A stretch of DNA of 64,000 bases from Halalkalibacter alkalisediminis (GTDB lineage: Bacteria; Bacillota; Bacilli; Bacillales; Bacillaceae_D). Under the pieces are notes generated by a model. That model saw nothing but the letters and a program-made list of their open reading frames with translations. It was not told the origin of the DNA and made no database searches. Position numbers and translations under genes: made by a program. Positions 1 through 9,486 of this stretch are shown here, piece by piece. Position 1 is the first letter of the stretch. Each line of letters begins with the position of its first letter. Where the stretch lies: contig NZ_JAQQWT010000012.1 in NCBI RefSeq assembly GCF_028610705.1, positions 1 through 64,000 of the forward strand. Direction: 5' to 3'.

Positions 1-109
1 GGATTGGATCGATTTCAATTGTCGAAAACACCGCTTCAAAACGGTGGGTAGGTTCTAATTCATATAAATCTTGCAGGCCAAATAGGCTTCCTTGTCGTAT
101 AATAGTCAT
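1..109 (-). CDS. IS1182-type transposase, N-terminal fragment (cut by window edge)
   Basis: The minus-strand frame starts at ATG 109-107 and runs off the left edge. It begins MTIIRQGSLFGLQDLYELE, followed by PTHRFEAVFSTIEIDPI. This N-terminus is the one I know from IS1182-family transposases of bacilli, which start with the same RQxSLF...LxDLYxLEPTxRFEA pattern. A GGAGGA ribosome-binding site lies about 12 bases upstream (near 121-127). Only about 36 codons are visible, so the DDE catalytic residues cannot be inspected and intactness is unknown. The gene faces away from the MFS gene at 213 whose start is missing, which suggests that insertion of this element removed the MFS start. The family call rests on recalled N-terminal similarity. 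Confidence 0.6.
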   Translation of the reverse strand, partial: MTIIRQGSLFGLQDLYELEPTHRFEAVFSTIEIDPI

Positions 110-212
110 AAGGGAGTCTTCCTCCAGTCTGAGAGTTGGTTTGGTCACTTACTCATTCGACTTTTGGGGAGGTACTCCTTTTTTTGTGTCTTGAAAGCTT
201 TACGAGACTTAG
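1..212. mobile_element. End of an IS1182-like insertion sequence
   Basis: The segment holds the transposase start and its leader. To its right, at 213, begins a frame that encodes an MFS first membrane helix without a start codon, so the element boundary probably lies between about 160 and 215. The outer terminal inverted repeat cannot be defined because the other end lies outside the window. Confidence 0.4.
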
Positions 213-1403
213 GATTCAAATTATGAAATTCACTCATTTGTAAATTTAATTATTTTTACTATCTTCTATGCATTATTTACTACTTTGCCTATTTATGTGA
301 TTTACGACATACAAGGAACAGAAGCACAGGCAGGCCTCATTGTTACGGCCATGCTCTTATCTGCCATTTTGATGAGACCTTTTTCAGGAAACATCCTAGA
401 GCGTTTTAGTAAAAGAAACGTCTTGTTAATTAGTGCCGTAGTATTTGCCTTAACATCCTTTGCGTATATTTGGGTAGAACAATTTATTCCACTTATGATT
501 TTACGTTTTATTCATGGTCTATCTTTTGGTCTTTTGACCACTACAACTTCAACGATAGTGGCCAATATTGTACCCGTTGAACGGAAGGGAGAAGGTCTCG
601 GCTATTTTATGATGTTTATGAACCTAGCCATCGTCATTGGACCATTTTTGGGGTTAACTTTAATCCAATTCATGTCGTTCCATCAGTTGTTTATCGTCCT
701 TAGCCTGTTCGGCATCATTAGCGTTATCTGTGCTTCTTTAGTAAAGGTAAAGGAGGCAGTCACCCGTGCCATTTCAAAAACAAAAAGAAAGCTTTCCATC
801 CATGATTTTTTTGAAATGAAAGCTTTGCCGATTGCGCTTATAGGCTTACTAGTTGCTTTTGCTTACTCTGGAATCCTTTCCTTTATTTCGGTTTATGCAA
901 TTGAAACCGGACTTGAAAGAGTCTCAGGTTACTTTTTCCTTGTTTTCGCTGTCACCATGCTTGTCACAAGACCTTTTTTAGGTCGAGTCTTTGATGAACG
1001 CGGACCAAAAATCGTCATCCTTCCTTGCTTAGTTATTTTTGCAGTGGGGTTGGTCATTTTGAGTGTGGCTGATTCTGCTTGGCTCTTTTTAGTTGCTGCT
1101 GGAGTGATTGGGATAGGTTATGGATCTATATTGCCCTTTCTCTTGTCATTATCAACAGATTCGGTGTCTAAAAAACGAACCGGTCACGCAACAGCAACTT
1201 TTTTTACATTTTTTGACACGGGTATTACAGCAGGATCCGTTATATTAGGACTGCTCGTTCCATATACTGGATTTGGAAATCTATTTATTTTATTGGCGGG
1301 TCTTGTCTTACTTATTACAATAGCTTTTTACTTTTTGAATAATAGGATGCAAGCAGCACGAGCAGAAAAAGTAAATTTAAAATTAAATAAACAGAGTTCA
1401 TAA
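213..1403 (+). pseudogene. MFS drug/sugar exporter family gene, 5'-truncated
   Basis: From TTG 285 the frame gives 372 residues of a 12-helix major facilitator with high hydrophobicity throughout. It resembles the family of Bacillus MFS proteins with a TLPIYV motif at the end of helix 1. The same frame is open back to 213 (TAG at 210-212) and encodes recognisable helix 1 (FVNLIIFTIFYALFTT), but without ATG, GTG or TTG before 285 and without a ribosome-binding site in front of TTG 285. A start inside helix 1 would be abnormal, so the true start appears lost. The adjoining IS1182-type transposase end at 1-212 is the likely cause. If an unusual ATT start is used, the gene could still be expressed. 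No substrate can be assigned. Confidence 0.6.
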
Positions 1404-1584
1404 AGAAAAATTACAATTGAAAAGACGAACATAAAAAGAGGTGAAATGGACTGATTGACTATTCCCTTGCACCCCCTCTTTTATGATCTTAACCTTGAAG
1501 GTAAATAACAGATTCCTAGGCTATAAATATTCACCTCCAAGCATTCAAACTATTTATTTACCGCTAGATCAAATGGTTGCTTCT

Positions 1585-1635
1585 AAAACAGAAAAAATCA
1601 GGATGCCATAAAAGCACCCTGATTTTTTCTGTTTA
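1585..1635. terminator. Bidirectional intrinsic terminator between MFS gene and gnd
   Basis: A perfect stem has arms AAACAGAAAAAATCAGG (1586-1602) and CCTGATTTTTTCTGTTT (1618-1634). The A/T-rich flanks allow termination in both directions. It sits just downstream of the gnd stop codon. Confidence 0.85.
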
Positions 1636-1654
1636 ACTATTCATCTATCAATCC

Positions 1655-3064
1655 TTACATCCAATTCGTATGGAACACGCCTTCTTTATCCACTCGTTGG
1701 TACGTATGTGCACCAAAGTAGTCACGCTGTGCTTGTAATAGATTGGCTGGTAATGTTTCTGTACGATAGCTGTCGTAGTAGGCAATCGCACTTGAGAATG
1801 AAGGTACAGGAATACCCGTATTCACAGCTAGTGAAATCACTTGGCGTAAGGCAGCTTGGTACTCTTCAACGATTTCTTTGAAGTATGGATCTAATAAAAG
1901 GTTCGCTAACGCTGGGTCCACTTCATACGCTTCTTTAATTTTTTGTAGAAATTGCGCTCGAATGATACAACCACCACGGAAGATCATTGCGATGTCACCG
2001 TAACGAAGATTCCAGTCATACTCTTCAGAAGCTGCGCGCATTTGCGCGAATCCTTGTGCGTACGAAACGATTTTACTCATGTATAACGCCTTCCGAACGG
2101 CTTCAATTAATTCATCCTTATTCCCTTCAAACGACTTTACTTCAGGTCCACTTAACAGCTTGCTTGCCTTTACACGCTCTTCTTTCATAGCAGAGATGAA
2201 ACGGGCAAACACAGACTCTGTAATAATTGGAAGGGGTACACCAAGGTCTAAGGCATTTTGGCTTGTCCATTTACCTGTTCCCTTTTGTCCCGCTGTATCT
2301 AAAATGACATCAACAAGTGGTTTGCCTGTTTCTTCATCCACTTTTGTAAAAATATCTGCTGTGATTTCAATTAAATAACTGTCTAGCTCACCTTTATTCC
2401 ATTCAGCAAAAACTTCATGAAGCTCTTGTGCACTTAAGCCTAGAATGTTCTTTAAAATAAAGTAAGCTTCAGAAATTAATTGCATATCACCATATTCAAT
2501 TCCGTTATGAACCATTTTCACATAATGACCTGCACCATTCGGTCCAATGTAAGTACAACAAGCGTCATCTCCTACTTTGGCTGAAATGGCATTAAAAATT
2601 GGCTCTACTAGTTTATAAGCCTCTTCTTGACCTCCAGGCATAATCGAAGGACCTTTCAGCGCACCTTCTTCTCCACCTGATACACCTGTTCCAATGAAAT
2701 GAATGCCTGTTTCGTCTAGATCATTATTTCGTCTGATTGTATCTTCGAAGAATGTATTCCCACCGTCGATTAAAATATCACCTTTTTCTAAATAAGGCTT
2801 TAACGAATCAATCGTAGCATCTGTCGGACCGCCTGCTTTTACCATTAATAAGATTTTGCGAGGCTTTTCTAATGAGTTAACGTATTCTTCAATCGTCGTT
2901 GCACCAAAAAAATTCTTCCCTGCTGCTTCGTTTTTTAAGAACTCTTCTGTTTTTTCGGTAGAACGATTAAAGACTGAAACAGAATATCCGCGACTCTCAA
3001 TGTTTAAAGCAAGATTCTTTCCCATAACTGCTAGACCGATAACACCAATTTGTTGTTTTGACAT
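1655..3064 (-). CDS. gnd: 6-phosphogluconate dehydrogenase, decarboxylating
   Basis: The enzyme oxidatively decarboxylates 6-phosphogluconate to ribulose-5-phosphate, producing NADPH in the cytoplasmic pentose phosphate pathway. The 469-residue product has the Rossmann start [15 protein letters not shown], the substrate motif [20 protein letters not shown], the catalytic-lysine region [17 protein letters not shown] and the C-terminal R-x-FFGAHTYxR element, which is the full family length. ATG 3064 is chosen over two upstream ATGs (3082, 3070) because AAAGGA lies 8 bases before it and overlaps the first ATG. A XylR-type palindrome (3141-3165) lies 77 bases upstream, which ties this gene to the uronate/gluconate regulon centred on the ROK repressor at 20818. 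It would consume the product of the gluconokinase at 14482. Confidence 0.97.
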   Translation of the reverse strand: MSKQQIGVIGLAVMGKNLALNIESRGYSVSVFNRSTEKTEEFLKNEAAGKNFFGATTIEEYVNSLEKPRKILLMVKAGGPTDATIDSLKPYLEKGDILIDGGNTFFEDTIRRNNDLDETGIHFIGTGVSGGEEGALKGPSIMPGGQEEAYKLVEPIFNAISAKVGDDACCTYIGPNGAGHYVKMVHNGIEYGDMQLISEAYFILKNILGLSAQELHEVFAEWNKGELDSYLIEITADIFTKVDEETGKPLVDVILDTAGQKGTGKWTSQNALDLGVPLPIITESVFARFISAMKEERVKASKLLSGPEVKSFEGNKDELIEAVRKALYMSKIVSYAQGFAQMRAASEEYDWNLRYGDIAMIFRGGCIIRAQFLQKIKEAYEVDPALANLLLDPYFKEIVEEYQAALRQVISLAVNTGIPVPSFSSAIAYYDSYRTETLPANLLQAQRDYFGAHTYQRVDKEGVFHTNWM

Positions 3065-3140
3065 AGTCATTTCCTTTCTCATTCAAAATGAATAAATTCT
3101 AAATGATCTTTTTTATTTAAGCAATTTATTCCCATGTTAT

Positions 3141-3165
3141 TTAGTTTGTTTATAAAACAAACTAA
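3141..3165. promoter_or_regulatory. ROK/XylR-type operator upstream of gnd
   Basis: Perfect palindrome: left arm TTAGTTTGTTT, spacer ATA, right arm AAACAAACTAA. It has the same 11-3-11 design as four other sites in the window and closely resembles the known XylR operator of B. subtilis. The likely binder is the ROK repressor at 20818-22023. Confidence 0.8.
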
Positions 3166-3227
3166 TGTTGATTACAATTGAAGAATATCATTCTATGATC
3201 ATTATGTCAATAAAATTATCAATCAAA

Positions 3228-3461
3228 TTAGCCTCTGTTCCAGGAAAAAAAACGAAATTCTTCTATTCTAATTACACCAAACGATAATCGGTATTTGATG
3301 AAAATACCATCTTGATTCCATAACTGCACCAATATGGTCCAATGCTCAGTTGTAACGTGATAACCATGATCAGAGAATGTACGTTGGATGCTGTTCGATA
3401 ACGACCGACCAGCCATTCCAACAAGAAAACCAAGAGCGTCTTCTAACCGATATTCAGACAT
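3228..3461 (-). pseudogene. MarR-family regulator, N-terminal fragment
   Basis: From ATG 3461 (GGGAGGG 8-12 bases upstream; ATG 3467 also possible) the frame encodes MSEYRLEDALGFLVGMAGRS and continues to HWTILVQLWNQDGI. This matches the first helices and the start of the winged helix of MarR-type regulators. After about residue 53 the sequence no longer resembles the family and stops at 3228. The recognition helix and wing are therefore missing. It is probably a 3'-deleted relic between gnd and the TRAP operon. It could be a remnant of a former local regulator, but no function is expected. Confidence 0.6.
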
Positions 3462-3554
3462 CTTCATTCCCTCCCTTACCACCATACATCCGATATACTT
3501 GTTTATGCAAGTAAAGTGGCCAAAATGTCTGCACAACGATTTCTTGTAAGAAGG

Positions 3555-3596
3555 TATGAAAGCCTAGCTCCATAGGAAGGTAGCTAGGCTTTCATA
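3555..3596 (-). terminator. Terminator of the dctPQM operon
   Basis: A 15-bp perfect stem, TATGAAAGCCTAGCT (3555-3569) with its complement at 3582-3596, directly follows the dctM stop at 3632 on the minus strand. Confidence 0.7.
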
Positions 3597-3631
3597 GATT
3601 AAACATATATCCTAAACTTCATTTCATAAGA

Positions 3632-4912
3632 CTATTCAATCAATAAATCAGGCAAAAACAAAACAAGGCTTGGGAAAAACGCAATTAGTAATAAAACAAC
3701 GATCATCGCTGCATAAAATGGCATCATCGATTTCGTTACTTTTTCGATCGAGATTCTTCCAATCGCGGAACCGACAAAGAGCACGGTTCCAACCGGAGGA
3801 GTAATTAGTCCTACTGCTAAACATAGAATTAAGACGACACCGAAATGTACAGGATCCATTCCAATGCTTGTCGCAACAGGCAATAGAATGGGTGTTGCAA
3901 TTAGAATGAGCGGAGCCATGTCCATAACCATTCCTAATGCGAGTAATATGATAATAATCATTAGAAGTGTCACGATATCATTAGGTGAGATCGATAACAT
4001 CGTTTCTGCAACAATCGTTGGTACTTTTAGTAGCGCTAACAACCAACCAAAAGCAGATGAAGCTCCAATTAAGAATAGTACCATTGATAATGTCTTAAAC
4101 GTTCTATGCAATATAACGCCGAATCTTGAGAGTGGGATATCCCGATATACAAAAAACGTAATAATGAATGCATACAATGTTCCTATAGCAGCCGACTCAG
4201 TAGCTGTGAAGAAACCACTTACAATCCCCCCGATAATGATAACTGCTGTAAATAAACCTAAAAGACCTTCACGTATAATCTTAGGGATTTCTTCTTTCTT
4301 TACTGGCTCCCCTTTAGGGTGATTGTTCTTAACGGCAATTACATAGGCAATGACCATTAACGTTAAACCAAGTAAGATACCTGGAAGCAAACCTCCCATA
4401 AATAAGGCAGCAACAGATACACCACCAGCAGCCGTTGAATAAATGATCATGTTATGACTTGGTGGAATCATTACGCCTTGTGCCGCACTTGAAATCGTTA
4501 CACTAACCGAGTAATCTGTTTTGTAGCCACTTTTTTTCATCATCGGAATTAACACAGAACCGACTGATGAGGTATCTGCAACCGCAGACCCTGATATTCC
4601 ACCGAAGAACGTACTTGCTAATACGTTTACTAGAGCGAGTCCCCCTCTAATTTTACCAATAATCACATTGGAGAGATTAATTAATCTTCGAGAGATTCCA
4701 CCTTCATTCATGATCTCACCAGCAAGGACGAAAAACGGGATCGCGAGTAAAGAAAATGAATTTAACCCACCTACCATACGCTGCACAAGTGCTCCTAAAT
4801 TTATATCTAAATACATTCCTGTTATAAAGGAAGATAAGATAAGGGAAAGCGCAATAGGCACTCTTGCTATTAGGAGAATGATAAAACTACCAATTAAAAG
4901 AAAGATACCCAT
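3632..4912 (-). CDS. dctM: TRAP transporter large permease, DctM family
   Basis: This is the large membrane subunit of a tripartite ATP-independent periplasmic-type transporter. It catalyses Na+- or H+-coupled uptake of an organic acid delivered by the lipoprotein DctP. The 426 residues are strongly hydrophobic, with about 11-12 helices, and include the family signatures NEGGISRRLINLSN, FGGISGSAVADTSSVGSVLIP and MIPPSHNMIIY. The start at 4912 lies 3 bases after the dctQ stop, indicating translational coupling. Operon order is dctP-dctQ-dctM, closed by a terminator at 3555-3596. Because the operon carries the same operator as uxaC and gnd, a hexuronate such as glucuronate is the most likely substrate. 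That is inference from context. Confidence 0.93.
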   Translation of the reverse strand: MGIFLLIGSFIILLIARVPIALSLILSSFITGMYLDINLGALVQRMVGGLNSFSLLAIPFFVLAGEIMNEGGISRRLINLSNVIIGKIRGGLALVNVLASTFFGGISGSAVADTSSVGSVLIPMMKKSGYKTDYSVSVTISSAAQGVMIPPSHNMIIYSTAAGGVSVAALFMGGLLPGILLGLTLMVIAYVIAVKNNHPKGEPVKKEEIPKIIREGLLGLFTAVIIIGGIVSGFFTATESAAIGTLYAFIITFFVYRDIPLSRFGVILHRTFKTLSMVLFLIGASSAFGWLLALLKVPTIVAETMLSISPNDIVTLLMIIIILLALGMVMDMAPLILIATPILLPVATSIGMDPVHFGVVLILCLAVGLITPPVGTVLFVGSAIGRISIEKVTKSMMPFYAAMIVVLLLIAFFPSLVLFLPDLLIE

Positions 4913-4915
4913 ACT

Positions 4916-5416
4916 TTACGCCTCCTCACTTATATCATCGTATTTTTCATGTAGACCTTTTTTGAACATAAGCTCTATTCCAAACAATAGAACGAAAATA
5001 CCGGTTACAGGAATGGCTGCATATAACACACTAGAAGGAATGCCTAGACCAGGCATCGAAGATTCATGCATTAAAATTGTAAACTCAGTTCCATAATAAA
5101 TGAGTACTAGACCAAATAAGATAATCAATATTTTGGCTATATAATCAAACACATCTTGTATTTTTTCTGGGAGCATTCCTACGAAAAGCCCAACTCCAAT
5201 ATGAAGCTTTGCCTTAAACCCATAGGCAATCCCCATAAAACTTACCCACACGAATAACAATTTAGACAATTGTTCTGACCAGGCTGGTGTCGTACCGAGG
5301 ATTTGCCTTGAGAATACTTGGTAGATAATCGTGATAGTCATTATCGTAAGCAGCGTTAACGAAAATAATAGTTGCAGACGAACAAGAGTGTCTCTAAGCA
5401 TTTTTAACGTTTTCAT
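4916..5416 (-). CDS. dctQ: TRAP transporter small permease, DctQ family
   Basis: This is the small membrane subunit of the TRAP transporter and partner of the DctM protein encoded 3 bases downstream. It has 166 residues with four predicted helices and the DctQ hallmarks RQILGTTPAWSEQLSKLLFVW (W-x-E-E/Q-L pattern in helix 2) and AYGFKAKLHIGV after it. Length is typical. It lies between the binding protein gene dctP (69-base gap) and dctM. Confidence 0.92.
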   Translation of the reverse strand: MKTLKMLRDTLVRLQLLFSLTLLTIMTITIIYQVFSRQILGTTPAWSEQLSKLLFVWVSFMGIAYGFKAKLHIGVGLFVGMLPEKIQDVFDYIAKILIILFGLVLIYYGTEFTILMHESSMPGLGIPSSVLYAAIPVTGIFVLLFGIELMFKKGLHEKYDDISEEA

Positions 5417-5485
5417 ACAACGATCCCCCTAAATGAAAGGAAAGCGGGGTAGCAAAGATCCCCACTTTCTCTAATGATTCGAAAA

Positions 5486-6508
5486 TTAATAACTGTTAAT
5501 ACGGTCAATCCATTCTGAAAATTGCTCGCCATACTTGTCATATACAGGTTGTACAGCTTCTCTCCATGGTGTAATATCGTCAATTTCAACGAGTTCACTA
5601 CCGTTTTCTAAAACAGCCTTTTGAGCTTCATCTACTAGATTCGCCCATGCTTCACGTTGGACAGCAACAGATTCCAAAGCTGCTTCTCTAAATACTTCTT
5701 GATCTTCTGCACTTAGCTCATTCCAAAGCTTCTCTGATCCTAATAATACTTCAGGAACTCCTTGGTAGCCGTTCACAGTAAAATACTTAGCCACTTCATA
5801 ATGGTTAGACGTAAAGTAACTTGGGAAGTTATTCTCTGCTCCATCAATGACCCCCGTTTGTAAAGCTGAGTACACTTCACCATATTCCATTGGTGTCGCA
5901 GAAGCTCCAAGAGAATTGATAATATCAATCGCTAAGTCAGATTGTTGAACGCGAATTTGTAATCCTGCTAGATCATCTGGAGTCGTTACTGGACGTTTTG
6001 TATTGTAAAAGCTTCTTACTCCAGAGTCATAAAACGAAAGTCCTACCAATCTTGATCCTTCGAACGTTCCTAAAAGATCTTGACCAATTTCTCCATTTAG
6101 AATTTCCCATTTCTCATCTTCATCTTCAAATAAGTAAGGCATAGCTACTACACCGATATCACTCGAAAATTCACTTAATGGAATCGCATTCACACGTGTC
6201 AAATCGATTGTACCTAGCTGCAATTGTTCGATAACACTTTTTTCATCTCCCAATTGTCCACCCGCGTACACTTCAATTTTATAGCGTCCTTCCGTCTTTT
6301 CTTCTACTAATCTTGCAAATTCTTTTGCCCCAAGCGTCGTTGGGTAATCCTCTGGCTGGTTCTCAGCTAATTTCAATGTAACCGCTTCTTCAGAAACTCC
6401 GGTGTTATCAGCGTTTTCTGTTGTAGCCCCATCAGAACCTCCACACGCTGCTAAAACGCTTACAGATAGAAATGCAGTTGAAAATAATGCTAACCATTTT
6501 TTCTTCAA
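5486..6508 (-). CDS. dctP: TRAP transporter solute-binding lipoprotein, DctP family
   Basis: This extracytoplasmic binding protein captures an organic acid for DctQM. The 340-residue precursor has a lipoprotein signal with lipobox VLAAC (Cys22), then a spacer rich in Asp/Glu/Thr, then the DctP fold. The conserved Arg of LQIRVQQSD should hold the ligand carboxylate, and the ALQTGVIDGAENN motif is typical of the family. The ATG start at 6508 follows a GGGGGAGAA ribosome-binding site. An operator palindrome (6576-6600) and a cre-like site (6619-6634) lie upstream, so both ROK repression and catabolite control are likely. A hexuronate ligand is proposed from regulation and neighbouring uxaC, not from the binding site alone. 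Confidence 0.92.
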   Translation of the reverse strand: MKKKWLALFSTAFLSVSVLAACGGSDGATTENADNTGVSEEAVTLKLAENQPEDYPTTLGAKEFARLVEEKTEGRYKIEVYAGGQLGDEKSVIEQLQLGTIDLTRVNAIPLSEFSSDIGVVAMPYLFEDEDEKWEILNGEIGQDLLGTFEGSRLVGLSFYDSGVRSFYNTKRPVTTPDDLAGLQIRVQQSDLAIDIINSLGASATPMEYGEVYSALQTGVIDGAENNFPSYFTSNHYEVAKYFTVNGYQGVPEVLLGSEKLWNELSAEDQEVFREAALESVAVQREAWANLVDEAQKAVLENGSELVEIDDITPWREAVQPVYDKYGEQFSEWIDRINSY

Positions 6509-6575
6509 GTGTTTCTCCCCCTTGTGTGTATGTTTAAAAATACTTTTCTAACCAGTGATTATTTGTTCATTACCT

Positions 6576-6600
6576 TTAATTTGTTTATCAAACAAATTAT
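6576..6600. promoter_or_regulatory. ROK/XylR-type operator upstream of dctP
   Basis: Arms TTAATTTGTTT and AAACAAATTAT around spacer ATC, nearly perfect, 11-3-11. It lies about 70 bases upstream of the dctP start and is the second of five matching sites. Confidence 0.8.
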
Positions 6601-6618
6601 CGGTTAGTTGAATTATAA

Positions 6619-6634
6619 TTGTAAGCGCTTATCA
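6619..6634. promoter_or_regulatory. cre-like CcpA site upstream of dctP
   Basis: TTGTAAGCGCTTATCA matches the catabolite-responsive element consensus at about 12 of 14 positions around the central CG, and lies next to the operator at 6576. The inference is glucose repression of the TRAP operon. Confidence 0.45.
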
Positions 6635-6866
6635 AATCAAGTCTTTTTCTTTAGAATTTTTATCCTTCTTCGTTAACTTATGATTTATCAGCAACGAACT
6701 ACCATAATGTCGCTCCGTTGCCTGTTTTAATGGATTCAAAACAGGCATCAATCACACGCATATTGTTATAGTAATTTCAAAGGTATATTTAACTTCACTC
6801 TTAAAAACAAGTTATCTGATTTACTCAATTTCACGAAGAGAATTTGCCCCCTTTAAATAACCTTTT

Positions 6867-8312
6867 TTATAGTAAAAGATAGGCTACTAGTGACCCTATT
6901 CCACTGAAAATAAAAGCAAACAGTAAATTATCGAACGTGATCCGATATGGACTCTGTTCGGTATTTAGAGCCGTCAATGTGACAAGTAAACCATAGGTGC
7001 CTACTGTTAATGTCGCAATTGAACTCGTGATCAACACAATAGCAAGACTAATAGGATTAAATAGCTGTAATAAAGGGGCAATAATGCCACTTAGAATCCC
7101 AATTGTTGCAATCGGATGAATCCCAAACAAACTCAAAAAGATAAACAGTAATTGAATCAAGAAAAAAATCATGAGCGGAAAGTCAGCAAAAAATAAAACC
7201 GGTTGTTGAATGACTTTTAAAAAAGTGGTTCCATTAAGGGTAGTAGCAAAAAACGAAAGAGTAATAAATAAAACCACAAAATTTTGCATCTTATTCATTT
7301 TCATTTTCCACGTCTTCCACCCTATGCTCCAAAAGCTCCGCCCTCTTCTCATCAATAGAGCCCAAATAAAAGCAAATGGAAAAATAAGCATCGTCACCGT
7401 TAAGATGAAATCTAAGTTCAATAAATTCCCAAACAAGATGACAAGTGCTAAAAATAGAATAAGAGAAACAATTAGATGAAGAACTTTTTTCATTAATTTG
7501 TTCATATTGACGTCATGACTCTTGTTTACCTGGTTGTTGTCATAGGAATATTTCTTGAAAATCAAATGACACGAAAGTGAATCTACTAAAAAGGTTATAA
7601 CAGCAATGAATAACAACCACGGTAACAAGGCAACATAGTTTGCTCCGGTTGTGAAAATTGAGACAGCCACCAGCATCTCAAGTGGACTCCATACTAAGGC
7701 TAAGGAATAACCTCTGAGGGTTGTCCTATTAATAAACGAGTTACGAATGCTCTTAGAAAGGGAGCCTAGATTTCTTTTTAAAACATCTTGTGAAATCGAG
7801 ACAGCTGACAGGTTTAAAAAAGCAGCTAACGTTAACGTCGTAATCGAACTTCGTGTGTACAGCTTCCCTAAATCGGCAACATTTACATTCATAAGCTCAT
7901 TTAAATAGCAATCAAAGCGACCACTTTTCACGACGCTATTCATCCAAGGTAACATCGCTAAAAGAGTTAACAATGATAAGTTCGACGTTAACATTCTAGG
8001 AATATCAATAATTGATTGTCCTGCTGTAAGATATAAGACCCCACCTACTAATAGAAATGAGCTACCTAAAACCTTAAATAATTTTAAAGCCCCTATAAAG
8101 GACACAACCAACATGCATAACGCTAATATCCCAATAACATATTCTAGATGTTCATTTTCAATAAAAGGTTGATCAGATGAATTAAAAAAACAAAAGAATA
8201 AAAGATATATAGATAACGAAAAAGCGAATATGGTCTCATGTTTCCCCCCTTTATATGTGTAAGTACTCCTTAATTTGTATAGCAAACAAATTAAAGGAAA
8301 CCACTTCATCAT
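6867..8312 (-). CDS. Polytopic membrane protein, putative sugar-acid permease of unassigned family; start uncertain
   Basis: I do not recognise the family with certainty. The frame encodes up to 481 residues with about 12 hydrophobic segments and very few charged residues outside one central loop (around residues 265-280, YDNNQVNKSHDVNMN). The two halves look similar in layout, as in ion-transporter superfamily carriers. The written start at 8312 is doubtful because the operator 8270-8294 lies inside the first 15 codons. The best ribosome-binding site (GGGGGG at about 8244-8249) precedes ATG 8239, which is one base out of frame. Either an unusual in-frame start is used or a 1-base slip has occurred near 8240. 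The operator links it to the uronate regulon, and transport of a pathway substrate is a reasonable guess. Confidence 0.7.
   Translation of the reverse strand: MMKWFPLICLLYKLRSTYTYKGGKHETIFAFSLSIYLLFFCFFNSSDQPFIENEHLEYVIGILALCMLVVSFIGALKLFKVLGSSFLLVGGVLYLTAGQSIIDIPRMLTSNLSLLTLLAMLPWMNSVVKSGRFDCYLNELMNVNVADLGKLYTRSSITTLTLAAFLNLSAVSISQDVLKRNLGSLSKSIRNSFINRTTLRGYSLALVWSPLEMLVAVSIFTTGANYVALLPWLLFIAVITFLVDSLSCHLIFKKYSYDNNQVNKSHDVNMNKLMKKVLHLIVSLILFLALVILFGNLLNLDFILTVTMLIFPFAFIWALLMRRGRSFWSIGWKTWKMKMNKMQNFVVLFITLSFFATTLNGTTFLKVIQQPVLFFADFPLMIFFLIQLLFIFLSLFGIHPIATIGILSGIIAPLLQLFNPISLAIVLITSSIATLTVGTYGLLVTLTALNTEQSPYRITFDNLLFAFIFSGIGSLVAYLLL
8270..8294. promoter_or_regulatory. ROK/XylR-type operator in front of the unassigned permease
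   Basis: Arms TTAATTTGTAT and AAACAAATTAA around AGC, with one mismatch, same 11-3-11 layout. It overlaps the longest possible coding start of the permease, which argues that translation begins further downstream. Confidence 0.75.
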
Positions 8313-8495
8313 AAAGGCAAACGTTTAGCATTTCAAGTAACTGTTATCATTTTCCCTTCAATTAAATTAATTTATTAGAAGGAGTTTCCCTACTTTACTA
8401 AGTGATTCTATACGAGAGATCAACATCAAAAAATTTCACTAAAACAGTTGTTCATCCTCTCTTATAAAAAAGTTGACTTATCCTTTTGATCACGG

Positions 8496-8540
8496 TAAGC
8501 TTCAATTAGTTTGTTAGCGAAACAAATTAATTGAAGCTTA
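8496..8540. promoter_or_regulatory. Extended palindromic ROK/XylR-type operator upstream of rpiR
   Basis: The core is TTAGTTTGTTA, GCG, AAACAAATTAA (8506-8530). The symmetry extends to 20-base arms (8496-8515 and 8521-8540) with a single mismatch, so it can also form a strong hairpin. A possible -35 TTGACT lies at 8473-8478. It sits about 110 bases before the RpiR start. Confidence 0.75.
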
Positions 8541-8650
8541 CTGTAGTTCTATCTCTTTCATAGGACTATTCTCCCTTCTCCTTATTAGGATAAGACTTTC
8601 CTACACCTATAGAGAACCCATACGTCACTACTGAAATAGGAGGAACACTT

Positions 8651-9448
8651 ATGCAACAACCTGACCATTCTTGTTTTCTGCAAATCCAAACTCTATATTC
8701 AACATTTAGTGATAAGGAGAAAAAAGTCGCGGATTATATATTAAATCATTCTAGCAAAATGATTCATGAAACCATAAATCAAGTAGCCAATGAGTTAGGT
8801 CTAGCTGAAGCTACTATTTTTCGTTTTTGTAAGCGCATTGGTTATAAAGGTTTCCGAGCACTGAAAATATCTCTTGCATCTATAGGAATCAAACCTATCG
8901 AGGCTGATGATACACTAAATGAACAAGAGGAAACGAGCGTAGCTAATAGAATCCTTAAAGCAAATATCCGTGCATTGGACTCCACAATGCAAGCGCTTGA
9001 TTCACAGATGTTGAATCAAGCAATAGACGCCATCTCACATGCACGTCGCGTCGAATTTTACGGCAACGGGGCTTCTGGGTTAGTTGCCGTTGACGCACAC
9101 TATCAATTTTTAAAAACAGGCATTGCTACTGCAGCCTATCAAGACTTCCATTTTCAAACGAGTTCACTCTCGCAATTAAAGAAGACAGATGTCGTTATAC
9201 TCATTTCTCAATCAGGCGGCGATCCTCATATTCTACATTTGCTCAAACTAGCAAAAGCTCAGGGGGTTACTACAATTGGCATTACAGCATTAGCTCAATC
9301 TCCTCTTAGTAAGGGTGTCGATATGGCCCTTTTTACAGTTACAACCGAAACACCTTATCATTCCGCTATACTCTCATCTCGCATTGCACAGCTGAGTATC
9401 ATAGATATACTATATGAACATGTCAGCTTGTTGCTTTTAAAGAATTAG
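8651..9448 (+). CDS. MurR/RpiR-family transcriptional regulator with SIS domain
   Basis: The 265-residue product has an N-terminal RpiR-type helix-turn-helix (residues about 1-75, with ETINQVANELGLAEATIFRF and KRIGYKGFRALK) and a C-terminal SIS sugar-phosphate-binding domain (about 125-250, with VEFYGNGASGLVA and VVILISQSGGDPHIL). Such proteins sense phosphosugars and control sugar catabolism. It is divergent from the unassigned permease, convergent with tkt, and preceded by a ROK-type operator. It may sense a pentose-phosphate or 6-phosphogluconate intermediate of this pathway. The start is supported by AGGAGGA about 8 bases upstream. The exact effector is unknown. Confidence 0.9.
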   Translation: MQQPDHSCFLQIQTLYSTFSDKEKKVADYILNHSSKMIHETINQVANELGLAEATIFRFCKRIGYKGFRALKISLASIGIKPIEADDTLNEQEETSVANRILKANIRALDSTMQALDSQMLNQAIDAISHARRVEFYGNGASGLVAVDAHYQFLKTGIATAAYQDFHFQTSSLSQLKKTDVVILISQSGGDPHILHLLKLAKAQGVTTIGITALAQSPLSKGVDMALFTVTTETPYHSAILSSRIAQLSIIDILYEHVSLLLLKN

Positions 9449-9486
9449 GTATTGCTAGTTTCTATTTCTACCATATCGAAAATAAG

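Noticed and set aside
8305-8335. Second cre-like sequence (GCAAACGTTTAGC) near the permease
   Set aside because: It fits the CcpA consensus poorly outside the centre.
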